Assembly: GCA_012728915.1 (NCBI GenBank) | Contig: JAAYEC010000075.1 | Location: forward strand, 1 to 64,000 | Length of the DNA: 64,000 nucleotides | DNA from: Deltaproteobacteria bacterium | GTDB lineage: Bacteria > Desulfobacterota > Syntrophia > Syntrophales > UBA2192 | Direction of reading: 5' to 3' | Shown here: positions 54,769 to 64,000 of the stretch, one piece after another | Layout of the letters: every line of letters starts with the position of its first letter | Position numbering within the stretch: the stretch's first letter is position 1 | Translations under genes and position numbers: made by a program | Notes under the pieces: generated by a model | The model's database searches: none | The model's input: only the letters and a program-made list of their open reading frames with translations | What the model was told of the DNA's origin: nothing

Positions 54769-56298
54769 GTGGATCTGCTTGACCTGCTTGAAAATGTCGA
54801 CGTCCTGGAGGTTCACGGGACGCGGGCGCGGGAGATCGAGGGGATCTGCTACGACTCGCGCCGCTGCGGGGAGGATTCCCTGTTCGTGGCCGTCCGGGGA
54901 GCCAGGTTCGATGGACACCTCTTCGTCCCCGAGGCCGTGAGGCGCGGGGCCAGGGCCGTCGTCTACGACCGGGAGATCGCCCGGCACGCCGGGTACACCG
55001 CGGTCCGGGTGCGCGACAGCCGCCGGGCCCTCGGGGTGCTGGGCAGGAACTTCTTCGGGAACCCCTCGGGCTCGATCGGTCTCGTCGGGGTGACGGGCAC
55101 CAACGGCAAGACCACCGTCACCTACCTGCTCGAGTCCATCCTGCGGGAGGCCGGCCACGAGCCCGGCGTGATCGGGACCGTGAACTACCGCTGGGGCTCC
55201 ACCCTGACCGCCGCGTCGCACACGACCCCCGAGTCCTTCGAGCTGCAGCGCCTGCTGGCCGAGATCCGCGACGCCGGCGTCACCCACGTGGTCATGGAAG
55301 TCTCCTCCCACGCGCTCGAGCTGAGAAGGGTGGAGGACTGCGCGTTCGACCTCGGCGTCTTCATGAACCTCTCGCAGGACCACCTCGACTTCCACGGCAC
55401 GATGGAGGCCTACTACGCCTCGAAGAAGCGGTTTTTCACGGACCTGCTCGCGGGGGAGAAGAACGGCCGCCGGCAGGGGCGGATCATCAACCTCGACGAC
55501 CCCTGGGGCCGGAGGCTCGCCGGCGAGCTCGGCGCCAAGGGCCTGACGACCTTCGGCATCGACTCGATCGCCTTCGTCCAGGCCCGGGACGTGGAGTACG
55601 ATCCCGGCGAGACCCGGGCGGAGATCGAAACCCCGGCAGGCACGTTTCCGATCCGGGCGCCCTTCATCGGAAAGTTCAACCTCTCGAACATCCTGGCCGC
55701 GGCGGCGGCGGCCTGCCACCTGGGGATCCCGCTGTCGGCGATCCAGCGGGGCATCGAGACCGCCAGGCCCGTCCCGGGACGCCTCGAAAAGATCAGCGCG
55801 CCGGGCGAGCCCGCCGTCTTCGTCGACTACGCCCACTCGGAGGACGCCCTGCGGGGAGTGCTGCGGAACCTTGCCCGGTTCCGCGAGGGACGGATCATCA
55901 CCGTCTTCGGCTGCGGCGGGGACCGCGACCGCGGGAAGCGCCCGCTCATGGGCCGGGCCGCCGCCGAGGGGAGCGATCTCGTCGTGATCACCTCCGACAA
56001 CCCCCGTTCCGAGGAGCCTCTCTCGATCATCGGCGAGATCGAGAGCGGGATCGATTCCTCCGTGATGCGGAAGACCGACCCGTCGGGCCTCGGCGCCGGC
56101 GACAGGGCCTATACGGTCGTGGCGGACCGGCGGGAGGCCATCGCCCTGGCCGTGGGGATCGCCGTCCCCGGGGACATCGTCCTCATCGCCGGCAAGGGCC
56201 ACGAGGACTACCAGATCCTCGGGAACCGGACCATCGCCTTCGACGACCGGACCGTGGGCCGAGAGGCCCTGGACAGGAAGGGAGAGGGAACGCCTTGA
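54769..56298 (+). CDS. murE: UDP-MurNAc-tripeptide synthetase MurE, meso-DAP type
   Basis: 509 residues. GVTGTNGKTTVTYLLESIL is the ATP site, SSHALELRRV and the central Mur ligase fold follow, and TSDNPRSEEP carries DNPR, the marker for meso-diaminopimelate selection. So the peptidoglycan is of the DAP type. The start is GTG at 54769. Overlaps murF by 4 bp. Confidence 0.97.
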   Translation: MDLLDLLENVDVLEVHGTRAREIEGICYDSRRCGEDSLFVAVRGARFDGHLFVPEAVRRGARAVVYDREIARHAGYTAVRVRDSRRALGVLGRNFFGNPSGSIGLVGVTGTNGKTTVTYLLESILREAGHEPGVIGTVNYRWGSTLTAASHTTPESFELQRLLAEIRDAGVTHVVMEVSSHALELRRVEDCAFDLGVFMNLSQDHLDFHGTMEAYYASKKRFFTDLLAGEKNGRRQGRIINLDDPWGRRLAGELGAKGLTTFGIDSIAFVQARDVEYDPGETRAEIETPAGTFPIRAPFIGKFNLSNILAAAAAACHLGIPLSAIQRGIETARPVPGRLEKISAPGEPAVFVDYAHSEDALRGVLRNLARFREGRIITVFGCGGDRDRGKRPLMGRAAAEGSDLVVITSDNPRSEEPLSIIGEIESGIDSSVMRKTDPSGLGAGDRAYTVVADRREAIALAVGIAVPGDIVLIAGKGHEDYQILGNRTIAFDDRTVGREALDRKGEGTP

Positions 56299-57719
56299 AA
56301 CCGAGCGAACTTCCCCGGTTCACGATGGAAGACGTGCTGGCGGCCACGGGCGGCACGATCCTGCGCCGCGGCCAGGCCGGGGCCTTCGACGGGGTCTCGA
56401 CGGACTCGCGGAGCCTCGCAGCCGGCAGCCTCTTCGTGCCCCTGGCAGGCCCCCGGTTCGACGGGCACGACTATCTCGGCCAGGCGGCCGACGCCGGTGC
56501 CGCAGGGGTCCTCGTGGAGCGGGGCCGGGAAGGGCTGCTGAGGGATCTCCCCGCGAAGACGGCGGCCGTCTCCGTTCCGGACACGCTCAGGGCGCTGGGG
56601 GACCTAGCCCGGCACTGGCGGGCCCGGTTCGACATCCCCGTCGTCGCCGTCACGGGGAGCACCGGCAAGACCACGACGAAGGAGATGGCGGCCGCCATCA
56701 TGGGGCAGGAGAAGAATCTGCTCAAGAACGAGGGCAACCTCAACAACCTCGTGGGGCTCCCCCTGACGATCTTCCGGATGAACGGGGCCCACGAGGCCGC
56801 CGTCCTCGAGATGGGCACGAACCGGCGAGGCGAGATCGCCCGCCTCACCGAGATCGCCGCACCCACCGTGGGCCTCGTCACCAACGTGGGGCCGGCCCAC
56901 CTCGAGGGGCTCGAGTCCATCGAGACGATCCGGGAGGAAAAAGGGGACCTCTTCCGCGTCATGGACGGCCACGGCACGGCGGTCATCAACCTCGACGACG
57001 CGCTGCTCGCCCCCTGGACGCAAACGTGGACGGGAAAGAGGATCACCTTCGGGATCGACGCCGATGCCGACGTGACGGCCTCCCGCATCGCCCACGAGGC
57101 CGAGAGGGGCACCGTGTTCACGCTCCTGGCGTTCGGGGCCTCGCGGGAGATCCTGCTGCCGGTGCTGGGGTTCCACAACGTCTCGAACGCCCTGGCCGCG
57201 ACGGCCGCGGCGCTAGCCGCGGGGTTCGGCTTCGACACGGTCTGCCGGGGACTCATGGCCTTCCGGCCCGTGGAAGGGCGCATGGAGGTCTGGCGGCTGA
57301 AAAACGGCGCCTGTCTCATCGACGACACCTACAACGCCAATCCCGCCTCCGTCGCGGCGGCCCTCAGGACCCTGCAGGGGCTCAAGGGCGAGTGCAGGAG
57401 CACGGTCATCCTGGGCGACATGCTCGAACTGGGCGACGAGGCGGAGCGCTACCACGAGGAGATGGGCCGGACCGTGGCCGACACCGGGGTCGGGAAGGTC
57501 TACCTCCGGGGAGATTTCGCCAGGGCGACGGCCAAGGGGGCCCTGAAGCGGGGAATGAAGGGCGACCAGGTACTCGTCGACCTTTCCACCGAGGAGACGG
57601 TGGCCCACCTGAAGGCCTGCCTCAAGGCAGGCGACTGGGTCCTCGTCAAGGGCTCGCGGAAGATGAAAATGGAAGAAATCGTCCGGGCGATCCTGGACGC
57701 GATCGGGGTTGCAAAGTGA
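56295..57719 (+). CDS. murF: UDP-MurNAc-pentapeptide synthetase MurF
   Basis: 474 residues. VAVTGSTGKTTTKEMAAAIM is the ATP site, NNLVGLPLTIFRM and EMGTNRRGEIARLTEIAAPTVGLVTNVGPAHLEG are MurF motifs, DDTYNANPASVAAAL the ligand loop. It adds D-Ala-D-Ala. The start is TTG at 56295 within TTGA, overlapping the murE stop. Confidence 0.97.
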   Translation: MKPSELPRFTMEDVLAATGGTILRRGQAGAFDGVSTDSRSLAAGSLFVPLAGPRFDGHDYLGQAADAGAAGVLVERGREGLLRDLPAKTAAVSVPDTLRALGDLARHWRARFDIPVVAVTGSTGKTTTKEMAAAIMGQEKNLLKNEGNLNNLVGLPLTIFRMNGAHEAAVLEMGTNRRGEIARLTEIAAPTVGLVTNVGPAHLEGLESIETIREEKGDLFRVMDGHGTAVINLDDALLAPWTQTWTGKRITFGIDADADVTASRIAHEAERGTVFTLLAFGASREILLPVLGFHNVSNALAATAAALAAGFGFDTVCRGLMAFRPVEGRMEVWRLKNGACLIDDTYNANPASVAAALRTLQGLKGECRSTVILGDMLELGDEAERYHEEMGRTVADTGVGKVYLRGDFARATAKGALKRGMKGDQVLVDLSTEETVAHLKACLKAGDWVLVKGSRKMKMEEIVRAILDAIGVAK

Positions 57720-57755
57720 AAAGATCCTGTGATAGGGATACGACCTCAATCTGTA

Positions 57756-57770
57756 GGGGCGGGACGCCCC
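57756..57770 (+). repeat. Short GC hairpin GGGGCG/CGCCCC
   Basis: Perfect 6-bp stem with a GGA triloop in the murF-mraY spacer, preceded by CTGTA. This start is reminiscent of dispersed 'TGTAGGGGCG' elements found in many genomes. Confidence 0.5.
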
Positions 57771-57775
57771 GGGAT

Positions 57776-57814
57776 CCCCAACTGCTTGTGCAACGGGTTG
57801 GGGTTTTGTGTTTT
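57776..57814 (+). terminator. Terminator-like hairpin between murF and mraY
   Basis: CCCCAAC (57776-57782) and GTTGGGG (57797-57803) form a perfect 7-bp stem with a 14-nt loop, followed by TTTTGTGTTTT. It lies inside the cluster, just before the mraY ribosome-binding site. Confidence 0.6.
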
Positions 57815-57828
57815 GGAGATCTGCCGGA

Positions 57829-58908
57829 GTGATCTATCACCTGCTGTATCCGCTTCACGAGACCATCTCGTACTTCAACGTGTTCCGCTACATCACGTTC
57901 CGGACGATCTATGCGTCCATCACGGCCCTCGCCATCTGCTTCGTCGTCGGCCCCTGGCTCATCCGCAAGCTCGAGTCGCTGCAGATCGGACAGTCCATCC
58001 GCGAGGACGGCCCCGACACGCACCAGTCCAAGTCGGGCACGCCCACCATGGGCGGCATCATGATTATCTTCGCCGTGGTGGTCTCGACGCTGCTGTGGGC
58101 GAACCTGACCAACGACTTCGTCTGGATGCTCGTGGCCGTCACCGTCGGCTTCGGCCTCATCGGTTTCTTCGACGATTTCCGCAAGCTCACGAAGCGCAAC
58201 AGCAAGGGAATCCCGGGGCGGACGCGGCTCATCCTGGAATTTGTCATTGCCCTGTTCATCGGGATCATCCTCTACCTCAAGCCCAACTTCAGCGAGGCGA
58301 TCACGATCCCTTTCTTCAAGACCATGCTGCCCGACCTGGGCTGGGGGTATGTCCTCTTCACGGCCTTCGTGATCGTCGGGGCGGCCAACGCGGTGAATCT
58401 CACAGACGGCCTGGACGGCCTGGCCCTCGGGCCCGCGCTGATCTGTTTCATCACGTACCTGCTCTTCGCCTACTTCGCCGGCAACGCGAGGATCTCGGGC
58501 TACCTGCAGATCCCCTACGTGCCGGGGACGGGCGAGCTGTCCGTCTTCTGCGGGGCCATGGTGGGGGCCTGCCTGGGGTTTCTGTGGTACAACACCTACC
58601 CGGCGCAGATCTTCATGGGCGACGTGGGGTCGCTCTCCCTGGGCGGGGCCCTGGGGACGCTCGCCATCGTGACCAAGCAGGAACTCCTGCTCGCGATCGT
58701 GGGCGGGGTCTTCGTCCTGGAGACCGTATCGGTCATCTTCCAGGTGGGCTGGTTCAAGATCTCCAACGGAAAGCGCATCTTCCGCATGGCGCCCATCCAC
58801 CACCATTTCGAACTGAAGGGGTGGGCGGAACCCAAGGTGATCGTCCGGTTCTGGATCATCTCGATCATCCTGGCCCTCGTGGCCATCAGTACGCTGAAGC
58901 TGAGGTAG
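57829..58908 (+). CDS. mraY: Phospho-MurNAc-pentapeptide translocase MraY
   Basis: 359 residues, about ten membrane helices. [20 protein letters not shown] at the start, [35 protein letters not shown] and [14 protein letters not shown] are the conserved Asp-rich and MraY motifs; [11 protein letters not shown] is the cytoplasmic HHH loop. It makes lipid I. The GTG at 57829 is chosen because MraY proteins start at this point; GGAG lies 10 nt upstream. Confidence 0.96.
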   Translation: MIYHLLYPLHETISYFNVFRYITFRTIYASITALAICFVVGPWLIRKLESLQIGQSIREDGPDTHQSKSGTPTMGGIMIIFAVVVSTLLWANLTNDFVWMLVAVTVGFGLIGFFDDFRKLTKRNSKGIPGRTRLILEFVIALFIGIILYLKPNFSEAITIPFFKTMLPDLGWGYVLFTAFVIVGAANAVNLTDGLDGLALGPALICFITYLLFAYFAGNARISGYLQIPYVPGTGELSVFCGAMVGACLGFLWYNTYPAQIFMGDVGSLSLGGALGTLAIVTKQELLLAIVGGVFVLETVSVIFQVGWFKISNGKRIFRMAPIHHHFELKGWAEPKVIVRFWIISIILALVAISTLKLR

Positions 58909-58917
58909 GAGCGCATT

Positions 58918-60294
58918 GTGGAGCTGAAGGGCAGGAACATTCTCGTCATCGGCCTCGGCAAAACGGGGATCGCCGCGGCACGCTTCGCGGTCGAGCGGGG
59001 CGCCTCCGTGACCGTGGCCGACGAGAAGCCCGCCTCCGAACTGCGGGAGGCGATCGGATCCTTGACGGGACTGCCGCTTCGCCTGTTCACGGGCGGCGCG
59101 GATCCGGCGCTCGCCGCCGGCCGGGACCTCGTCGTGCCTTCGCCCGGGGTGCCGCCCTTCAACCCCCTGATCCTCGAGGCGGAGCGGCGGGGCATCCCCG
59201 TCGTGAGCGAGACCGAGCTGGCCTTCCGGTTCCTCCGGGTGCCCGTGATCGCCATCACCGGGACCAACGGCAAGACGACGGTGACGGCCCTGGTCGGCCA
59301 CATCCTCGGCAAGGCGGGCAAGCGGGCCTTCGTGGGGGGCAACATCGGCAACCCGCTCGCGGGCTACGTCGGCGGGCCGCAGGACGACGACTGGGCCGTC
59401 CTCGAGCTGAGCAGCTTCCAGCTGCAGCGCATCGAGACGTTCCGGGCGCGGGTGGCGGTGCTCCTCAACAGGGCGCCCGATCACCTGGACTACCACGCCG
59501 ATTACGCGGAGTACTGCCGGGCCAAGGAGCGGATCTTCGAGAACCAGCAGCCGGGCGACCTGGCCGTCCTCAACGCCGATGAGCCCGGTTCGGTTGCCCT
59601 GGCGGGACGGCTCAAGGCCCGCGTGGCGTTCTTCAGCTCCACGGGCGTGCCCGGCGAGGGGATGGGCCTGCGGGAAGGGACGATCGTCTGCCGCGCGGGC
59701 GGCCGCGAGGTCGAGACCTACCCCCTGTCGATGATCCGGCTCCCCGGGCGGCACAACGCGGAAAACGTCATGGCCGCCGTGATGGCCGCCCGGTACGCAG
59801 GCTGCGCGCCCGGCGCGATCGCCGGGGCCGTCGAGAGCTTCAGGGGACTTGCCCACCGGATCGAGTTTGCCGGGGAAAAGAGCGGCGTGGCCTTCTACGA
59901 CGACTCGAAGGGAACGAACGTGAGCGCCGTGGCGCGGGCCCTCGAGGCCTTCGAGGCGCCCGTCATCCTGCTTCTGGGAGGGCGCGACAAGAACGGGGAT
60001 TTTGAGACCCTCGAGCCGTTCATCCGCCGGCGCGTCAAGGCGTTGGTCCTGTTCGGCGAGGCCCGCGGGCGCATCGGCGAGAGAATCGGGGGCGTCGTGA
60101 AGACCGAGACGGCGGTCACGATGGGTGAGGCCGTCCGCACGGCCTACGCCGGCGCCGCTCCCGGCGACGTGGTGCTGCTCTCGCCGGGATGCGCGAGTTT
60201 CGATGAGTTCCGGAGCTATGCCCACCGGGGCGACGTGTTCAAGGAAACCGTGGACCGGCTGGAAGACCGGGAAACGGCGGCGCGGAGGAACTGA
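58918..60294 (+). CDS. murD: UDP-MurNAc-alanine:D-glutamate ligase MurD
   Basis: 458 residues. VIGLGKTGIAAARFAVERG N-terminal UDP-binding part, VIAITGTNGKTTVTALVGHIL ATP site, LELSSFQLQRIE and DHLDYHADYAEY, then DDSKGTNVSAVARALE and LLSPGCASFDEFRSYAHRGD at the C-terminus. Adds D-Glu to UDP-MurNAc-L-Ala. GTG start at 58918. Confidence 0.97.
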   Translation: MELKGRNILVIGLGKTGIAAARFAVERGASVTVADEKPASELREAIGSLTGLPLRLFTGGADPALAAGRDLVVPSPGVPPFNPLILEAERRGIPVVSETELAFRFLRVPVIAITGTNGKTTVTALVGHILGKAGKRAFVGGNIGNPLAGYVGGPQDDDWAVLELSSFQLQRIETFRARVAVLLNRAPDHLDYHADYAEYCRAKERIFENQQPGDLAVLNADEPGSVALAGRLKARVAFFSSTGVPGEGMGLREGTIVCRAGGREVETYPLSMIRLPGRHNAENVMAAVMAARYAGCAPGAIAGAVESFRGLAHRIEFAGEKSGVAFYDDSKGTNVSAVARALEAFEAPVILLLGGRDKNGDFETLEPFIRRRVKALVLFGEARGRIGERIGGVVKTETAVTMGEAVRTAYAGAAPGDVVLLSPGCASFDEFRSYAHRGDVFKETVDRLEDRETAARRN

Positions 60295-60299
60295 GTCCC

Positions 60300-61427
60300 A
60301 TGCAGATGCCCGCGAGGGGAAGACGGCCCGATTTCATCCTGCTCTTCATCGTGCTCGTGCTGATCGCCTTCGGCACCGTGATGATCTACAGCTCGAGCTA
60401 CATGCTCGCCCTGCAGAAGTACAACGACGGGTATTTCTTCCTCAAGAAGCAGCTCTTTTTTCTGGTGATCGGACTCGCGGCCATGTTCGCGCTCATGAGG
60501 ATGCCCTACACGTGGCTGCGCAGGGTGGCCTACGCGGGCATGGCGGTCTCCCTGGTTCTCCTGGCCGCGATCTTCATCCCCGGCATCGGCGTGACGAAAG
60601 GCGGGGCCAGGCGATGGCTCAACCTGGGGATTTTCACCTTCCAGGCGGCCGAGCTGGTGAAGGTTGCCGTCGTGGTCTTTCTGGCCCACTACCTGACGCG
60701 CAAATCGGCCCATATCCAGGAGTTCCGGAAGGGGTTCCTCGTGCCGCTGGCCGTCGTGATGGTCCCCGTGGCGTTCATCGTGAAGCAGCCCGACTTCGGG
60801 TCGGCCGTGCTGATCATGGCCGTGGCCCTGTCGGTGCTCTACATCGCGGGGACGCGCGTCCGCTACCTCGCCGGCTCGGTGCTCGCCCTCGTCCCCGTGG
60901 CGGTGTCCCTCGTCATGATGAAGGGGTACCGGATGGACCGCTGGAACACCTTCCTCGATCCCTGGAAGGACCCGCAGCACAAGGGGTTCCAGATCATCCA
61001 GTCCTTCCTGTCCTTCGGCTCGGGCGGGCCCTTCGGCGTGGGCCTGGGCGACGGGATGCAGAAACTCTTCTACCTGCCCGAGCCGCACACGGACTTCATC
61101 CTCTCCATCATCGCCGAGGAGAGCGGCTTCATCGGGATCTGCGCGGTCATCGTGCTCTTCGGGCTGCTGATCTTCCGGGGCTTCGTGATCGCCTTCCGCG
61201 TGCAGGACAGCTTCGGGAGCCTCCTGGCCTCGGGGATCACGATCCTGCTGGCGATGGAGGCCTTCATCAACATCGCCGGCGTGATGGGGCTGATCCCCAC
61301 GAAGGGCATGGCCCTGCCCTTCCTGTCCTACGGGGGCACGTCGCTCATCGTGAGCTGCATGGCCGTGGGGATCCTGTTAAACCTGTCGACGCACCAGAAG
61401 TCGACACCCAGGGGGACCGTGGCGTGA
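60300..61427 (+). CDS. ftsW: Septal glycosyltransferase FtsW
   Basis: 375 residues with ten membrane helices. FGTVMIYSSSYMLAL, GGARRWLNLGIFTFQAAELVKV (with the SEDS-type loop), QPDFGSAVLI, FGVGLGDGMQKLFYLPEPHTDFI and LPFLSYGGTSLIVS are SEDS signatures. It polymerises lipid II with FtsI. The stop overlaps the murG GTG (GTGA). Confidence 0.96.
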   Translation: MQMPARGRRPDFILLFIVLVLIAFGTVMIYSSSYMLALQKYNDGYFFLKKQLFFLVIGLAAMFALMRMPYTWLRRVAYAGMAVSLVLLAAIFIPGIGVTKGGARRWLNLGIFTFQAAELVKVAVVVFLAHYLTRKSAHIQEFRKGFLVPLAVVMVPVAFIVKQPDFGSAVLIMAVALSVLYIAGTRVRYLAGSVLALVPVAVSLVMMKGYRMDRWNTFLDPWKDPQHKGFQIIQSFLSFGSGGPFGVGLGDGMQKLFYLPEPHTDFILSIIAEESGFIGICAVIVLFGLLIFRGFVIAFRVQDSFGSLLASGITILLAMEAFINIAGVMGLIPTKGMALPFLSYGGTSLIVSCMAVGILLNLSTHQKSTPRGTVA

Positions 61428-62518
61428 GGATCGCGATCGCGGGAGGAGGAACGGGAGGACACCTCTTCCCCGGGGTGGCGATCGCGGAAGAGTTCCGCAG
61501 GCGCGACCGCGATGCCCGTGTTCTTTTCATCGGGACGAACCGGGGGCTGGAGGCCCGGGTGCTCCCCGGGATCGGCTTCGACCTGGCCACGCTCGACGTC
61601 GAGGGGATCAAGGGGCGGGGCTTCGCGCGGTCCGCCGCGGCCCTGGCGAAGATCCCGCGGAGCCTGCTCCAGTCGAGGCGGATCATCGGCCGCTTTGCCC
61701 CGGACATCGTGATCGGCGTGGGGGGCTACGCCTCGGGACCGGCCGTTCTGGCGGCCCGCTTCATGGGCCTGCCCACGGCGATCGCCGAGCAGAACGCCAT
61801 CCCGGGCGAGACAAACAGGGTCCTCGGAAAGTTCGCGGACCGCATCTTCGTGAGTTTCCCCGAGACGGCGCGGTGGTTTCGCGCCGACCGGGTCCGGGTC
61901 ACGGGAAACCCGATCCGGGCCGCCATCGCCGGGGGAACGCGTCGGAGCCGGAAGCCGGGCGAGCCGTTTACGGTCCTCGTCTTCGGCGGGAGCCAGGGCG
62001 CGCACCGGATCAACCTGGCGGTTCTGGAGGCGCTGCCGCACCTGGCGGACATGAAGGAACGGCTGCGGATCATCCACCAGACAGGGGAGGACGACCTGGA
62101 AACGGTGAAAAAGGGATACGGCGAGCATTCGATGGAGGCCGAGGTGCTGCCCTTCATCACGGACATGGCCTCGGCCTACGGAAATGCCGACCTGCTCGTC
62201 TGCAGGGCGGGGGCCACGTCGATCGCCGAGATTACGGCAAGCGGAAAGGCGGCGTTGCTGATCCCCTTCCCCCATGCCGTAAACGATCACCAGACGAAAA
62301 ACGCCGAACTCCTTGTCAACAGGGGCGCAGCCGAAATGATCCCCGAGAGGGACCTCTCGGGAGAACGCCTCTCGGGGGTCATCCGGCGGCTCGCGGGGAA
62401 CCCGGCGGCCGTCGGGGACATGGAGCGCAGGGCGGCAGGGCTCGGCAACGCCCGGGCCGCGGCGGACATCGTGGATGAATGCCTGGATCTGGTGCTTCGC
62501 ACCAGATCCAGGGCATAA
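61424..62518 (+). CDS. murG: UDP-GlcNAc transferase MurG (lipid II synthase)
   Basis: 364 residues. RIAIAGGGTGGHLFPGVAIAEE is the N-terminal G-loop, GVGGYASGPAVLAA and AIAEQNAIPGETNR follow, and VFGGSQGAHRIN, CRAGATSIAEI and PFPHAVNDHQTKNAE form the UDP-GlcNAc site. Start GTG at 61424 with AGGGGG upstream. Its 3' end contains a perfect 14-bp palindrome. Confidence 0.96.
   Translation: MRIAIAGGGTGGHLFPGVAIAEEFRRRDRDARVLFIGTNRGLEARVLPGIGFDLATLDVEGIKGRGFARSAAALAKIPRSLLQSRRIIGRFAPDIVIGVGGYASGPAVLAARFMGLPTAIAEQNAIPGETNRVLGKFADRIFVSFPETARWFRADRVRVTGNPIRAAIAGGTRRSRKPGEPFTVLVFGGSQGAHRINLAVLEALPHLADMKERLRIIHQTGEDDLETVKKGYGEHSMEAEVLPFITDMASAYGNADLLVCRAGATSIAEITASGKAALLIPFPHAVNDHQTKNAELLVNRGAAEMIPERDLSGERLSGVIRRLAGNPAAVGDMERRAAGLGNARAAADIVDECLDLVLRTRSRA
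62482..62512 (+). repeat. Perfect 14-bp palindrome at the murG 3' end
   Basis: CCTGGATCTGGTGC (62482-62495) and its exact complement (62499-62512) flank TTC. It is inside the last codons of murG and has no U-run after it. Confidence 0.75.
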
Positions 62519-62592
62519 GGCAGAAGGCGAAAGGCAATGGGCTTTGAACAAACGACAGTCTTTCTCTACTCAGCTCTTTGCCATTTGCCGTA
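62513..62592. repeat. GGCATAAGGCAGAAGGCGAAAGGC tract facing CTTTGCCATTTGCC
   Basis: Simple-sequence units (GGCATAA, GGCAGAA, GGCGAAA) at 62513-62536 and CTTTGCCATTTGCC near 62577-62589 form a loose inverted repeat in the murG-murC spacer of 141 bp. Confidence 0.6.
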
Positions 62593-62659
62593 AACAAACC
62601 CTCGACCGGCCTCTGGCTGAAAAGAAGGCAGCATGCGGAACGGGTATCGCAGAGACCTG

Positions 62660-64000
62660 ATGAAGAGGAAAGTCGGGCGGATCCACTTCGTGGGGATCGG
62701 GGGGATCGGCATGAGCGGGATCGCCGAGGTGCTTCTCAACCTGGGCTACTCCGTGAGCGGCTCCGACCTGATGGAGTCGGACACGACGCAGCGGCTCTCC
62801 ACCCTGGGGGCCCGCATCCACTACGGCCACCGGGAGTCGAACCTCGAGACGGCCGACGTGGTCGTGACCTCCACGGCCGTCAAGGCAGACAACCCCGAGG
62901 TCCGGGAGGCCCACCGCCGCAACATCCCCGTCATCCCCCGCGCCGAGATGCTGGCGGAGCTTCTCAAGATGAAGCTCTCCGTCGCCGTCTCGGGCATGCA
63001 CGGCAAGACGACGACGACCTCCATGGTCTCCACGATCCTCGCCCACGGGGGGCTCGACCCCACGATGGTCATCGGCGGCAAGCTCTCCTCGATCGGCAGC
63101 AACGCGCGCCTGGGCGACGGGGAGGTCATCGTGGCCGAGGCCGAAGAGAGCGACGGCTCCTTCCTGAAGCTCTCCCCCACGATCGCTGTCGTCACCAACA
63201 TCGACCGCGAGCACCTGGACTACTACCGGGACATCGACGACATCAAGGAGGCCTTCGTCCGCTTCGCCAACATGGTGCCCTTCTACGGGGTGACGATCCT
63301 GTGCGTCGATGACGCCCACGTCCGGGAGATCTTCCCGCGGATCAAGCGGCGCACGATCACCTACGGGCTTTCCGACGGGGCCGACTACCGGGCGAAGAAC
63401 ATCTCCCTCGAGGGCCCCGAGTCGCGCTACACGCTCTACCACAAGGGGGTGCGCCTGGGTGAGATCACGCTGCGCGTGCCGGGACTCTTCAACGTACTCA
63501 ACTCCATGGCGGCCTTCGCCGTGGCGCGGGAGCTCGACATGGAGGTCGACGTGGCCCGCGCGGGGCTGAACGCCTACCGCGGCGTGCAGCGGCGCCTCGA
63601 GGTGAAGGGCGAGGCCAACGGCGTCACGGTCGTCGACGACTACGGCCATCACCCCACGGAGATCCTGGCCACGCTGAAGGCCGCGCGGCAGCTCTGGAAG
63701 GGGCGCCTCATCGTCGTCTTCCAGCCGCACCGCTACACGCGCACGCGGGCCCTGTACAAGGAGTTCCTCACGTGCTTTCCCGACGCGGACGAACTGGTCC
63801 TGATGGACATCTACCCCGCGAGCGAGACGCCCATCGAGGGGGTGACGTCGTTCAACCTCTTCAAGGGAATCGAGGCCGTGGGCCACCGCAGTGTGCGGCA
63901 CATCCCGTCGGCCGACGGGATCGTGAGCCACCTTCTCGAGATCGCCCGGCCCGGCGACGTGATCATCACCCAGGGCGCGGGCAACGTCTGGAGGGTGGGG
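62660..64000 (+). CDS. murC: UDP-MurNAc:L-alanine ligase MurC (partial, runs off the window)
   Basis: 447 codons are visible with no stop. [22 protein letters not shown] is the UDP-binding start, [20 protein letters not shown] the ATP site, [14 protein letters not shown] and [13 protein letters not shown] the Mur ligase core, [14 protein letters not shown] and [12 protein letters not shown] the C-terminal domain. It adds L-Ala to UDP-MurNAc. ATG at 62660; no strong ribosome-binding site. Only about the last 10-15 residues should be missing. Confidence 0.96.
   Translation, partial: MKRKVGRIHFVGIGGIGMSGIAEVLLNLGYSVSGSDLMESDTTQRLSTLGARIHYGHRESNLETADVVVTSTAVKADNPEVREAHRRNIPVIPRAEMLAELLKMKLSVAVSGMHGKTTTTSMVSTILAHGGLDPTMVIGGKLSSIGSNARLGDGEVIVAEAEESDGSFLKLSPTIAVVTNIDREHLDYYRDIDDIKEAFVRFANMVPFYGVTILCVDDAHVREIFPRIKRRTITYGLSDGADYRAKNISLEGPESRYTLYHKGVRLGEITLRVPGLFNVLNSMAAFAVARELDMEVDVARAGLNAYRGVQRRLEVKGEANGVTVVDDYGHHPTEILATLKAARQLWKGRLIVVFQPHRYTRTRALYKEFLTCFPDADELVLMDIYPASETPIEGVTSFNLFKGIEAVGHRSVRHIPSADGIVSHLLEIARPGDVIITQGAGNVWRVG

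Noticed and set aside
52591-56202. 1203-codon open frame on the - strand
   Set aside because: It is antisense to ftsL, ftsI and murE. Composition is low complexity and no motif is visible.
57646-60225. 859-codon open frame on the - strand
   Set aside because: It is antisense to mraY and murD, both with all family motifs.

Overview
The window is GC-rich chromosomal DNA from a Gram-negative bacterium, most likely a deltaproteobacterium in the broad sense (Desulfobacterota; Syntrophales/Desulfobacterales-like). The lineage is inferred from gene content: a HesB-like selenoprotein with its elongation factor SelB, the citramalate route to isoleucine, cytochrome bd, an Mla/MCE lipid-transport set, many hybrid histidine kinases and meso-DAP peptidoglycan genes. 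No rRNA, tRNA, CRISPR array or intact insertion sequence was found.

Layout. 1-4.3 kb: cytochrome bd oxidase (cydA, cydB) with a cytochrome b5/DUF2231 membrane protein, then a small unknown gene and a candidate structured small RNA on the + strand. 4.3-13.1 kb: PilZ protein, hybrid kinase, B12-type radical SAM protein, the UGA-containing HesB-like selenoprotein gene, an ABC-F ATPase, a cyclic-nucleotide-binding protein, a cold-shock protein and a ligase-type exonuclease. 13.1-19.3 kb: an Mla/MCE operon (permease, degenerate ATPase, MCE protein, TPR lipoprotein) followed by a PfkB kinase and a flavoprotein. 19.3-24.5 kb: cimA-leuC-leuD-leuB preceded by a promoter, an isoleucine-rich leader peptide and a mutually exclusive hairpin set, which together look like a classical transcription attenuator. 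24.4-27 kb: secreted papain-like protease with a CFI-box tail, and a lipoprotein. 27-34.2 kb: TetR-HlyD-ABC-ABC-permease-permease-TolC export operon. 34.5-42.8 kb: one-strand signalling cluster (hybrid kinase, HPt, GGDEF protein, second hybrid kinase, receiver-phosphatase, anti-sigma-type kinase, STAS protein). 42.9-49.1 kb: BASS-type transporter, maf, yggS, then the oppositely oriented selB-fdhD-yhaM operon. 49.2-49.4 kb: a 177-bp imperfect palindrome. 49.4-64 kb: ruvX-mltG, then the division and cell wall cluster mraZ-rsmH-ftsL-ftsI-murE-murF-mraY-murD-ftsW-murG-murC, with murC cut by the window end.

How parts fit. SelB would decode the UGA in the HesB-like gene 38 kb away; fdhD beside selB suggests formate dehydrogenase elsewhere. 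CimA, LeuCD and LeuB can convert pyruvate to 2-oxobutyrate, and the Ile-codon leader fits control by isoleucine supply. The signalling cluster could link a phosphorelay to a partner-switch output and to cyclic-di-GMP.

The most noteworthy items are the cimA attenuator, the candidate sRNA with two CCUCC loops, the Mla ATPase that has lost its nucleotide-binding motifs, an FdhD lacking its CxxC cysteines, a radical SAM gene whose best start is an ATC codon, and a large set of intergenic simple-sequence inverted repeats.
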